Source: Synechococcus sp. AG-679-C18
GTDB lineage: Bacteria > Cyanobacteriota > Cyanobacteriia > PCC-6307 > Cyanobiaceae
Direction of reading: 5' to 3'
Length of the DNA: 33,846 nucleotides
Assembly: GCA_003210755.1 (NCBI GenBank)
Contig: QCUL01000027.1
Coordinates: 1-33,846 of the forward strand
A program made the translations under genes and the position numbers. This document shows positions 25,671-32,997 of the stretch, in pieces. Every line of letters starts with the position of its first letter. The first letter of the stretch is position 1. The notes beneath the pieces were generated by a model. The model did no database searches. It was not told where the DNA came from and saw only the letters and a list, made by a program, of their open reading frames with translations.

Positions 25671-27209
25671 TTAGGATTCTGGGGCTACCCCACGAGCAAT
25701 ACGAGACAGCTCACTCCGCTCATCCATCATTACGCGATGCGGAACCCCACTGATAATCCTCTCGAAATTGGAGAATGAATCCTTGATTTGAGGTCCATTT
25801 CCGGTGATTAGAAATTCGCGTATACCACGATCATGCCAAGACCCACGCATCTTAAAAACATTGAGCGCGCGAGCCATCTCTCCACGTATTTCTACATATT
25901 GAAGCAATAAAATCGTATCGGTAATTGTTGAAATATGCGAATCAGTAATCGAATGACTTCCCATAAATTCTTCGGATGTATTTGTAAAAAATCCAGCAAT
26001 TTCCTCTTGCTTGGCATATCCAGTCAGTGCGATCACAAACTGCCTGAAAGCGTTGTGACTAACACCACGTGCAAGTGCCGATAAGGAATCAATTGCCATA
26101 CGCGTTGGTTTGAATTGGCTGATCTCGGTTTTAATGATCTGCAAGTGATCTTCAAGCCCAGTCGATTCCGGATAAGCGCAGATAATCTTCAACAATCCAT
26201 CTTGCTCCATCTGCTCAAAATCGATCCCCCAACTTGTGCCATTGCGTAACAATTGAGCACGTGATTCTTCGTAAGCAAACAAAATTGCGCGTTCTTTATT
26301 ACTGCATGCATCTTCAATGAATTTAGAAACTAATAATGTCTTACCAGTACCCGTCGCTCCAGTTGCAAGAATAATCGAATCCTTGAAATAGCCGCCACCA
26401 CACATTTCATCAAGCCGTGGCACACCTGAGCTAACGCGAACATTTGAGGATCGCTGAGTGAGCCTCATCGCCCCAAGAGGGAAGATGCTGATTCCATGAG
26501 CACCCATCGTGAAAGGAAACTCTCCCTTCATATGTGTAGTACCACGCAACTTGAGAATTTCTACAGTTCGCCTTCGACGCTCCCCCTCAAGCACATTGCG
26601 CAGAATTACCACATTATCTGAGACAAACTCTTCAACCCCATAACGCGCAATGGGCCCATATTCATCAATCCGCTCGGTTGTCATCACCGTTGTAACACCA
26701 ATTTCTTTAAGACGCGCGATCAAACGAAAGATTTCCCTACGCACTACAAAAACCGCGTCATACTGTTGAAATACCGCCGTAATCGAGTCGATTGCCACCC
26801 TTTTTGCTTTGTACTTTCGAATCGCGTAATTAATTCTTTCGATCAAGCCAGACAGATCGAAACTACCAGCCACATCCTGACCATCTGGATCTGGAGAAGC
26901 ATCAAGAATAAAGAGCTTGTCTTGCTCAACCATCTCCTGCAAATTCCAACCAAAACTTGCAGCGTTTCTAAGGATATCGAGAGGAGACTCTTCAAAAGTA
27001 ACAAAAATTCCGGGCTCATCGTAATGAGCAATTCCGTTATGCAGAAAGTGCAATGAGAATACTGTTTTTCCCGTACCCGAGGTCCCGCTGATCAGGGTGC
27101 TGCGTCCAATCGGCAAGCCACCATGGCAAACATCGTCAAAGCCCTCAATCCCAGTTGGAAGCTTCTGGACCTGCATGTGAGATGAACCACTTGAGCTAGA
27201 AATCTGCAT
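25671..27209 (-). CDS. kaiC: Circadian clock ATPase/kinase KaiC
   Basis: KaiC is the hexameric core of the clock, with slow ATPase activity in its first half (CI) and autokinase/phosphatase in its second (CII). From the ATG at 27209 it has 512 residues. Walker A motifs are GTSGTGKT (CI, Lys48) and GATGTGKT (CII), with the catalytic Glu pair in VTFEESP and FAYEESR. The CII phosphorylation sites are preserved in SITDSHIST (Ser427 and Thr428, with the Thr at 422). The C-terminal A-loop/KaiA-binding tail has VMMDERSELSRIARGVAPES. A TTG at 27230 would extend it by seven residues; AAGG 8 nt before the ATG supports 27209. No large insertions, so the biochemistry should be conventional. Confidence 0.97.
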   Translation of the reverse strand: MQISSSSGSSHMQVQKLPTGIEGFDDVCHGGLPIGRSTLISGTSGTGKTVFSLHFLHNGIAHYDEPGIFVTFEESPLDILRNAASFGWNLQEMVEQDKLFILDASPDPDGQDVAGSFDLSGLIERINYAIRKYKAKRVAIDSITAVFQQYDAVFVVRREIFRLIARLKEIGVTTVMTTERIDEYGPIARYGVEEFVSDNVVILRNVLEGERRRRTVEILKLRGTTHMKGEFPFTMGAHGISIFPLGAMRLTQRSSNVRVSSGVPRLDEMCGGGYFKDSIILATGATGTGKTLLVSKFIEDACSNKERAILFAYEESRAQLLRNGTSWGIDFEQMEQDGLLKIICAYPESTGLEDHLQIIKTEISQFKPTRMAIDSLSALARGVSHNAFRQFVIALTGYAKQEEIAGFFTNTSEEFMGSHSITDSHISTITDTILLLQYVEIRGEMARALNVFKMRGSWHDRGIREFLITGNGPQIKDSFSNFERIISGVPHRVMMDERSELSRIARGVAPES

Positions 27210-27261
27210 GACAGCGACCTTGCCTTCCAACGCTAATGAGAAAAACCACCAGAAAGCTCTA

Positions 27262-27271
27262 GATCACCTCC
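27262..27271 (-). promoter_or_regulatory. Extended anti-Shine-Dalgarno complement in the kaiB-kaiC gap
   Basis: GGAGGTGATC on the minus strand matches ten bases of the complement of the usual bacterial 16S rRNA 3' end. It lies just behind the kaiB stop, 52 nt before the kaiC ATG and 31 nt before the TTG, too far for ordinary initiation, and no kaiC-frame start codon is near it. Confidence 0.45.
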
Positions 27272-27275
27272 AGGC

Positions 27276-27635
27276 TTAAGAATCTGATTCGACTATGTCC
27301 GAGTCTTCCAACGCATCTATAAGCGAAGAGCTGAGGCTGTTATCGACAAGCTCATCATAGAGAAGATCAAGTCCAATCAGAACACGTTCTCGATCCGAAA
27401 GATCGCCAATAATCCGACGAACTGGAGGTGGGAGAATTTTCGATAATGTGGGTGTAGCTAATATTTTATCTTCTTCAGCCAACTGAGGATTTTTAAGCAC
27501 GTCGATCACTTTTAAAGCATAAACACCCTTGAATTCGGTTTCAAGAATATTGCGCAGAGTCTTTAGAGCGCGCATGGAGTTAGGGGTATTTCCTGCAACA
27601 TAAAGCTTGAGAATGTAAGTCTTCCGAGGGCTCAT
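27276..27635 (-). CDS. kaiB: Circadian clock protein KaiB, with acidic C-terminal tail
   Basis: KaiB binds the phosphorylated KaiC CI ring after switching to a thioredoxin-like fold, sequesters KaiA and recruits output kinases. The 119-residue protein shows [42 protein letters not shown], and [24 protein letters not shown], including the region that refolds. After residue about 100 comes an acidic/Ser tail ([19 protein letters not shown]) absent from the 102-residue S. elongatus protein. The ATG overlaps the kaiA stop by four bases (ATGA); kaiC follows after 66 bp. Confidence 0.97.
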   Translation of the reverse strand: MSPRKTYILKLYVAGNTPNSMRALKTLRNILETEFKGVYALKVIDVLKNPQLAEEDKILATPTLSKILPPPVRRIIGDLSDRERVLIGLDLLYDELVDNSLSSSLIDALEDSDIVESDS

Positions 27636-28528
27636 GAGATCAACTCCGAATCCTGTCTTAAAGGAAGCTCAGACCCTGTTGAAAACAATGGAATATCTGC
27701 TGGGATAGAACGTCGATACATTTCACAAAGGTGAGCCATAACATCCAGTAAGGCGAGGCGGTAGTCCTGAAGAAAATCGTCCTTATGTCCTTCAATTCTG
27801 AGTTGTTTCCAAAAGTCGTCAATCAGATTCATATGGATCTCAACGGTTTGGGTAATTGGAAAGTCTCCAAAAAAGGCTGTATTCACGAAACTCTCTAAGG
27901 CTTGGTTGGCTGCAGCAGGGTCGCGGAAATAGCTAATCAAGAGATCTCGGTAGGTGCGCTGAAGCGACTGAATCAGCACCCGTTGTTCATTCGGCGGAAG
28001 ATTGGCCAAAAATCGCGAGGGATCTCGCTTGTAAAAGACCCCCAGATAGCCAAGCCTCTCCTGCAAGCGGCTCGAAAGTTTCCAGGCACTCCCCTCGTGT
28101 TGCCCCAAAACTTGATCTGATTCGGCAGATCCATCTTCAGGACGGACATCTTTTTGCCCGTGCCGCAGGAAGCGTGAAATTGCAGCATCAACGTTGTAGC
28201 CAAGTTGCTCAAGTTGGTCGCCTGCCAAGTGAACCTCTTCAGGGTGGTAATCCACGCGGCCCATTAATTCACCCACAACAACGGCGGGGAAGAGCAAACC
28301 ACGTCCCAGTAGGTCCTCCCGAGTCTTGTCTTCAAGGAGAGATTGTTCAATGACTACGGCATCGACAGCCTCACGTTGTCGCTCTAGAGCAGAAACAACA
28401 TCGACCGCTGAGTCCTCAAGGCCTAGATCCACCGGGGTGTAGCGATTGCCAGGCAACCACTGACAACAAGCCTTCTCGAGCTCAGGCGACCTCAACAGCA
28501 ACGCAATCGTGAGTGCTGGCCTTGTCAT
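27632..28528 (-). CDS. kaiA: Circadian clock protein KaiA
   Basis: KaiA stimulates KaiC autophosphorylation by holding its A-loop. From the ATG at 28528 ([18 protein letters not shown]) it has 298 residues: a pseudo-receiver N-terminal domain to about residue 130 (ending [14 protein letters not shown]), a charged linker, and the helical dimerisation/KaiC-binding domain ([52 protein letters not shown]). The frame is open 35 codons further upstream to 28633, but that part does not look like the family. kaiA is missing in Prochlorococcus, so its presence supports a Synechococcus-like host. It reads away from rplU across a 137-bp gap that must contain both promoters. Confidence 0.95.
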   Translation of the reverse strand: MTRPALTIALLLRSPELEKACCQWLPGNRYTPVDLGLEDSAVDVVSALERQREAVDAVVIEQSLLEDKTREDLLGRGLLFPAVVVGELMGRVDYHPEEVHLAGDQLEQLGYNVDAAISRFLRHGQKDVRPEDGSAESDQVLGQHEGSAWKLSSRLQERLGYLGVFYKRDPSRFLANLPPNEQRVLIQSLQRTYRDLLISYFRDPAAANQALESFVNTAFFGDFPITQTVEIHMNLIDDFWKQLRIEGHKDDFLQDYRLALLDVMAHLCEMYRRSIPADIPLFSTGSELPLRQDSELIS

Positions 28529-28665
28529 CCAAAATGAAAAGTGATCAAGTGAATCTTGACGAAAGAGAGCACGAAGGTCGAAGATCTTTGTTTGTCTTTC
28601 GATTGCGGCACAGGCCAAATCGTTGGTTATCAATCCACCGAGCCTGTTCGCGTCCTTCCTAGTCC
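28529..28665. promoter_or_regulatory. Divergent kaiA / rplU promoter region
   Basis: This 137-bp stretch separates the start of kaiA (minus) from the start of rplU (plus), so promoters of both operons should lie here. I see no consensus -35/-10 pair clear enough to place. The kaiA frame stays open through most of it, which could also mean a longer KaiA. Confidence 0.5.
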
Positions 28666-29043
28666 ATGGCAGAACCCAGCAGCAGCACTTCAGAAACGAC
28701 TCCGGAGACAGGCTCCTATGCCATCGTCGAAGCCTCTGGTCAGCAATTTTGGCTTCAAGCCAATCGTTACTACGATCTCGACCGGCTGCATGCTGAAGTC
28801 GACTCCACTATCACTATTGATAAGGTCCTTCTCATTAAAAACGGGAACGATGCAACCGTTGGCAAACCCTACGTTCAGGGTGCGAGTGTCGAACTCAAAG
28901 TCATGGCCCATCGTCGGGGTCAAAAGGTGATCGTTTACAAAATGCGCCCTAAAAAGAAGACTCGTCGTAAGAATGGTCATCGACAGGAACTCACACGAGT
29001 GATGGTCGAATCCATTTCCGTCGGCGGCAAAGCCATCAGCTGA
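28666..29043 (+). CDS. rplU: 50S ribosomal protein bL21
   Basis: The 125-residue protein has a Ser/Thr/Glu-rich N-terminal extension of about 15 residues, then the standard L21 body: YAIVEASGQQFWLQANRYYD, VLLIKNG, VGKPYVQGASVELKVMAHRRGQKVIVYKMRPKKKTRRKNGHRQ. It binds 23S rRNA. The ATG at 28666 is chosen; a different frame overlapping upstream is a shadow. rpmA follows 42 bp downstream, the usual bacterial pair. Confidence 0.96.
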   Translation: MAEPSSSTSETTPETGSYAIVEASGQQFWLQANRYYDLDRLHAEVDSTITIDKVLLIKNGNDATVGKPYVQGASVELKVMAHRRGQKVIVYKMRPKKKTRRKNGHRQELTRVMVESISVGGKAIS

Positions 29044-29085
29044 TCACTGAAACCAGCACCTCCATCTCCATCGCATTGATTTCCC

Positions 29086-29355
29086 ATGGCACATAAGAAA
29101 GGCACAGGTTCAACCCGTAACGGACGCGACTCCAATTCCAAACGTCTAGGAGTGAAGGCTTACGGAGGAGAGAGCGTCACAGCTGGCTCCATCCTCATTC
29201 GCCAGCGAGGTACATCTGTCATGCCAGGTGTGAACGTAGGACGTGGCAGGGATGACACCTTATTTGCTCTAACTGACGGAGTTGTCAAGTTTGAGTCAAT
29301 TCGCCGAGGACTGCGCAATCGCAAACGCATCAACATTGCTGCAGTTGCTCAGTAA
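29086..29355 (+). CDS. rpmA: 50S ribosomal protein bL27
   Basis: The 89-residue protein begins [28 protein letters not shown], with the unstructured N-terminal tail that reaches the peptidyl-transferase centre directly after the initiator Met (no cleavable leader of the Firmicutes type). The body [24 protein letters not shown] and C-terminal basic [12 protein letters not shown] are typical. Second gene of the rplU-rpmA pair, ended by a strong terminator 45 bp later. Confidence 0.97.
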   Translation: MAHKKGTGSTRNGRDSNSKRLGVKAYGGESVTAGSILIRQRGTSVMPGVNVGRGRDDTLFALTDGVVKFESIRRGLRNRKRINIAAVAQ

Positions 29356-29399
29356 CTTTGATTTAGTCAGCGATTAGGAAGGATAACGTTCAGAATTTA

Positions 29400-29435
29400 A
29401 GACCAATGATCACTGATGCGATCGTTGGTCTTTTT
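29400..29435 (+). terminator. Intrinsic terminator of rplU-rpmA
   Basis: AGACCAATGATC (29400-29411) pairs with GATCGTTGGTCT (29420-29431) through 12 base pairs including one G-U, around an 8-nt loop, and is followed by TTTTT. The uridine run is only on the plus strand, so it serves rpmA rather than the convergent methyltransferase gene. This is the clearest terminator in the window. Confidence 0.92.
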
Positions 29436-29531
29436 ATATTGAGTCAACTAGGCAACCAATTATTCATTCATTCAGCCTCCTTCACCACTACAGCATCAGG
29501 CACAATCCTGATAAAGCGAATGAATTGATCA

Positions 29532-30302
29532 TTAAGAAGAAGAATTATTATCAAGTGGTCTGTACACCCTTGTTGTAATTAAAAGCGGGTGAAAAACCTC
29601 AAGAAAATGAGTTTGCAGCGTCTGAAAAAAACTGTCAACGAGATTAGGGTCGTCGAAGTGAAAAGGATATTCATCATTATAACCTTTAAAAAAGTACCAA
29701 TTCAACAACGCCCGTCCGTCACTATTCATCAGGTTATAGAACTGCAAAAGCTGATCTGACGGATCAGGAAGATGTTCCAATACATCAAGGCAAACGATTG
29801 TGTCGAAGCGTTGGCCATTGAGATCTCCAAGATCACGATGTACCGAAATTTTTTGCTCAAGACCAAGGGCTACAGCCCTGGACCAAACAAACGCCCTGTT
29901 CTGGGGGTTCAAATCAACAAAGTGGACTCGATCAACCGATTTCAGCGCCGCTGCTGCAAGGGCATGAGTGCCAATCCCTCCTCCAAAATCCAGGACAACG
30001 CCTCGAGCAAAATCCTCCTGTAAACGAAGGGTATCTGCGATGTAGTCGGAGCTGCTGAGATGCCATGCAGCTAATTCAAAGAGATGGCCCGTTCCTACGG
30101 TGCTTTCGTAAAACTCCGTGGCTTGATCTGGCTGAAAAGCCCCTGGATGCATGGCCGCTAAGTCATCTTTGCCCTCGGGAAGGCGCTGATCAACCTGCTC
30201 CAACGTGAGCTTGAGATGATGAGCCAGATGGGCACGAACAGAAAAACCGCTGTTCAAGAAGTTCTCGATGTCCACTCGGGGAGAATTGCTCAGACTCTGC
30301 AT
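29532..30302 (-). CDS. Class I SAM-dependent methyltransferase, substrate unknown
   Basis: The 256-residue protein has the Rossmann methyltransferase motifs: motif I VVLDFGGGIGTHALAA (about 99-114), an acidic end of strand 2 in VHFVDLNPQNRAFVWSRA, motif post-II FDTIVCLDVLEHLPDPSDQL, and a C-terminal block rich in aromatic residues (NWYFFKGYNDEYPFHFDDPN). The N-terminal 85 residues are specific and helical. The LDVLEHL motif is common in small-molecule and lipid methyltransferases, but a substrate cannot be named. It stands alone on the minus strand, convergent with rpmA and divergent from truB (starts 29 bp apart). Confidence 0.85.
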   Translation of the reverse strand: MQSLSNSPRVDIENFLNSGFSVRAHLAHHLKLTLEQVDQRLPEGKDDLAAMHPGAFQPDQATEFYESTVGTGHLFELAAWHLSSSDYIADTLRLQEDFARGVVLDFGGGIGTHALAAAALKSVDRVHFVDLNPQNRAFVWSRAVALGLEQKISVHRDLGDLNGQRFDTIVCLDVLEHLPDPSDQLLQFYNLMNSDGRALLNWYFFKGYNDEYPFHFDDPNLVDSFFQTLQTHFLEVFHPLLITTRVYRPLDNNSSS

Positions 30303-30331
30303 CTTCTGCTAGGCGGACATGGTCAATTTAC

Positions 30332-31276
30332 GTGCAGGCCAGATGCCACATTCAGAACAGCTGCCTTTCGAACCCCTTGGATGCACCACTCGGCTTCGTG
30401 GTGATCGACAAGCCATCAGGCATGACTTCACATGCCTGCGTAAGCCGCATGCGAAGAGTGCTTCAAACACGAAGAGTTGGCCACGGAGGAACGCTTGATC
30501 CAGCAGTGACAGGAGTGCTGCCAATGGCTGTCGGCCAGGCCACCCGACTGCTTCCTTACCTGCCAGGAGAGAAGACCTATCGCGGGGTCATCCAGCTTGG
30601 AACCCGCACCAGTACCGACGACCTGGAAGGCAATGTCATCACAGTCTGTGACTGGCCATGTTTAAGCCCGGCGACCATCAATCAGGTCCTAAATCAATTT
30701 CGCGGCACTATCGAACAGTGTCCGCCCCAGGTTTCGGCTGTGCACGTGGATGGCGAACGCGCCCATGCCAGGGCCCGCCGCGGTGAAGTCATGGATCTAC
30801 CAGCCAGAAGCGTGACCATCCACTCCCTTTCTCTTGAGAATTGGGATTCCCAAAAGGGAAAGCTCACCCTTGAGGTGCACTGCTCCGCGGGAACTTACGT
30901 CCGTTCGTTGGCCAGAGATCTCGGGGAGGCCCTGGGATGCGGAGGCTGCTTAGACTGGCTTAGGCGGACCCAAGCCCTTGGCTTTAATGAAGCTGATGCG
31001 ATCGCGCTTCCTAAGCACCCAAACGACCAGACCGGTCAAACGATGGAAGCGCTCACCCTCATCCCTCCCCAGCAGGCGCTGACACAACTACCAACCCGCC
31101 GCCTCACGGACCTTGAACGTGAAGACTGGAGCTTCGGTCGCACGATCCCTCATCAAACTGAGAACAACGGTGAACCCACCGTTGTTCTCAGTTCAGACAA
31201 CTCCATGCTGGGTATTGGAATCTCCATCGGCGACGATCAGCTGAGACCCAAGGTCGTGTTTGAAGCGCGCAGCTAA
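30332..31276 (+). CDS. truB: tRNA pseudouridine(55) synthase TruB
   Basis: TruB makes pseudouridine 55 in the T arm of tRNAs. The protein (up to 314 residues) carries [20 protein letters not shown], the catalytic [28 protein letters not shown] with the active Asp, [20 protein letters not shown], and [20 protein letters not shown]. Start is uncertain: the frame opens with GTG at 30332, but the family usually begins just before [12 protein letters not shown], so the TTG at 30377 is a good alternative. The C-terminal 60 residues are variable. The YebC-family gene follows 17 bp downstream. Confidence 0.95.
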   Translation: MQARCHIQNSCLSNPLDAPLGFVVIDKPSGMTSHACVSRMRRVLQTRRVGHGGTLDPAVTGVLPMAVGQATRLLPYLPGEKTYRGVIQLGTRTSTDDLEGNVITVCDWPCLSPATINQVLNQFRGTIEQCPPQVSAVHVDGERAHARARRGEVMDLPARSVTIHSLSLENWDSQKGKLTLEVHCSAGTYVRSLARDLGEALGCGGCLDWLRRTQALGFNEADAIALPKHPNDQTGQTMEALTLIPPQQALTQLPTRRLTDLEREDWSFGRTIPHQTENNGEPTVVLSSDNSMLGIGISIGDDQLRPKVVFEARS

Positions 31277-31293
31277 TCCGTACCTTTTCCCTT

Positions 31294-32037
31294 ATGGCCG
31301 GCCACAGCAAATGGTCACAGATCAAACGCACAAAGGCGGTAGTCGATGGGAAGCGGGGGGCACTGTTTACGAAGCTCGGGCGTGAGATCACTGTGGCAGC
31401 ACGAAACGGAGCCGACCCAAACGGTAATTTCCAGCTTCGAACCGCCATCACGAAAGCTCGTGCTGCGGGATTACCCGCAAACAACATTGAACGAGCCATC
31501 GCAAAGGGGGCAGGCCAAGGGGACGCTTCATCCAGCTTGGAGAGAATCCGCTACGAAGGCTATGGCCCTGAAGGCATGGCCCTACTTGTGGAAGCGCTGA
31601 GCGACAACCGAAACCGGACGGCAGCCGAAATACGCCTGGCCTTCAGCAAGCATGGAGGCAAACTCGGAGAAGCGGGATGCGTGAGTTATCTCTTTGAGCA
31701 TCGCAGTGAGGTACGACTCAATGGACTCTGCGAGGAAGAGGCCCTGCTGGAGAACCTGCTCGACCTCAAGGCTGATGGATATGCCTTGCAGAGCGATGGA
31801 ACCACTGTTATTCACGGAAAATTTGAAGCTTTAGAACATCTTCAACAGGGGCTACATGCCTTTGGCTGGGAGGTGATTGGGTGGGAGCATTGCTGGAAGC
31901 CACTCGCACTGGTAACCATCAATGATCAAGACCATTCAGAAACCTGCCAACGGTTATTAGAAGCATTGGAGTCACTTGATGATGTATGTACCGTCAGCAC
32001 CAACCTGGCACCAACTTTGGAACCACAGACCGGCTGA
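31294..32037 (+). CDS. YebC/PmpR (TACO1) family protein
   Basis: The 247-residue protein begins [20 protein letters not shown] and has the three-domain TACO1 pattern: [35 protein letters not shown], then [52 protein letters not shown], and a shorter diverged C-terminal domain ending [15 protein letters not shown]. Members act as translation factors that relieve ribosome stalling on proline runs, and some have been described as transcriptional regulators; I cannot tell them apart here. Probably co-transcribed with truB. No terminator is visible behind it. Confidence 0.92.
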   Translation: MAGHSKWSQIKRTKAVVDGKRGALFTKLGREITVAARNGADPNGNFQLRTAITKARAAGLPANNIERAIAKGAGQGDASSSLERIRYEGYGPEGMALLVEALSDNRNRTAAEIRLAFSKHGGKLGEAGCVSYLFEHRSEVRLNGLCEEEALLENLLDLKADGYALQSDGTTVIHGKFEALEHLQQGLHAFGWEVIGWEHCWKPLALVTINDQDHSETCQRLLEALESLDDVCTVSTNLAPTLEPQTG

Positions 32038-32254
32038 TAACGCTCAATATTGATTCTTATGAGTAGGTAGAATTAAACCCATAGGGCGCAACATGACTAA
32101 GAGCTTTGCGATAATATCTTGCGGAATCACTTCAATCGGTAATACCCGCAGGAGTAGTCAGTTACGGCTCTGCTGGCAGAGCATTGATTGTGGACTTAAT
32201 GCTGTGGAGTGGAGTGATCTTTGAGTAGACATTCAGAAGAGTGAAGAACGAGTT

Positions 32255-32529
32255 ATGTCCTCTGGATACTCACACCAACAATTACAAATCAATTTATTCG
32301 AGAACCAGATAGGTTGCATGCCTGCTGTCTTGAGTATCCAGAACCTGAATCTCAGGCCCTAACTGCTGCGGCATTGATGGCACAAGTCCCTGGCCTTCAG
32401 TGGTTGCATAAAGAGTGGATTGTGGATCGCATCAATGAAGAGATAACTGCAAATGGGGCTCACTTCATATCGCCTTTGATATCAGCAACCATGCCATCCC
32501 AATTCTTAAAACGGGTTAAGTCGTTATGA
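32255..32529 (+). pseudogene. Possible frameshifted small gene
   Basis: An ATG at 32255 opens a frame MSSGYSHQQLQINLFENQIG that stops at about 32359. An overlapping frame shifted relative to it then carries the more protein-like LEYPEPESQALTAAALMAQVPGLQW-LHKEWIVDRINEEI and stops at 32529. Together they could be one small gene broken by a frameshift. I recognise no family, and random open frames remain possible. Confidence 0.25.
32261..32342. repeat. 12-bp perfect inverted repeat with 58-bp spacer
   Basis: TCTGGATACTCA (32261-32272) and TGAGTATCCAGA (32331-32342) are exact reverse complements. The arms enclose 58 bp without other structure. They might be ends of a small inserted element or arms of an RNA structure. 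Confidence 0.6.
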
Positions 32530-32716
32530 CTCTCATTCTCTATCCGAGCTGCAATTAGGTCAACCTTGGGTTCAACACTTGGACGAATCGGCTTTGGATG
32601 CAGTTTCATTGCGATGTCTCAGTAGATGGTTCGTGAGCCTATTAATGGGTTGTTTTTGTGATCTGGTGACTCCACAATAAATAGCAAGCACGGTTTCTTG
32701 TGTCAGGCGTCTTTTT

Positions 32717-32977
32717 GTGCTTTTGCGACGGCATTTGACACATCATCCAGAGGCTTTGATCTCCACCGTCTATGCAATCGGTAAAGCTCTTTACAGTTCG
32801 CACTTACGGCACCCGCGCGCTTCAGCGATCGAGCCAGCTTCCACCAACAACGAAAACCGAGATCGTCCTGGGTTTTGGGTAATGAGAACTTCCTCTACTT
32901 CGCACCTGCCATTGGATCTCAAAAAAGAAGCTCTTGTGGGGCCAATCTCTTGTGATGGATTAACAGTGGAACATTGA
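32717..32977 (+). CDS. Doubtful hypothetical ORF
   Basis: A GTG-initiated 86-codon frame (LLRRHLTHHPEALISTVYAI and onward) without a recognisable ribosome-binding site, hydrophobic core pattern or family. Its stop codon lies inside the 32968-32997 hairpin. A 92-codon minus-strand frame (32791-33069) covers the same bases and is equally unsupported. Either may be a remnant. Confidence 0.15.
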   Translation: MLLRRHLTHHPEALISTVYAIGKALYSSHLRHPRASAIEPASTNNENRDRPGFWVMRTSSTSHLPLDLKKEALVGPISCDGLTVEH

Positions 32978-32997
32978 TCGCAACGGATCAATGCTCC
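32968..32997. repeat. Strong stem-loop GGA-a-CATTGATC / GATCAATG-c-TCC
   Basis: Eight perfect pairs around the 6-nt loop GCAACG, extended past one mismatch by three further pairs. No uridine tract follows on either strand, so it is not a standard terminator. It may be a structured RNA, protein-binding palindrome or remnant. Confidence 0.6.

Noticed and set aside
4920..31010. GCGATCGC (HIP1) palindromes near 4927, 21886 and 31000
   Set aside because: Only three noticed in the window; far below the density that makes HIP1 notable in other cyanobacteria.
32093..32224. 43-codon frame after the YebC-family gene
   Set aside because: Good ATG but no clear ribosome-binding site or protein-like pattern; too little to call.
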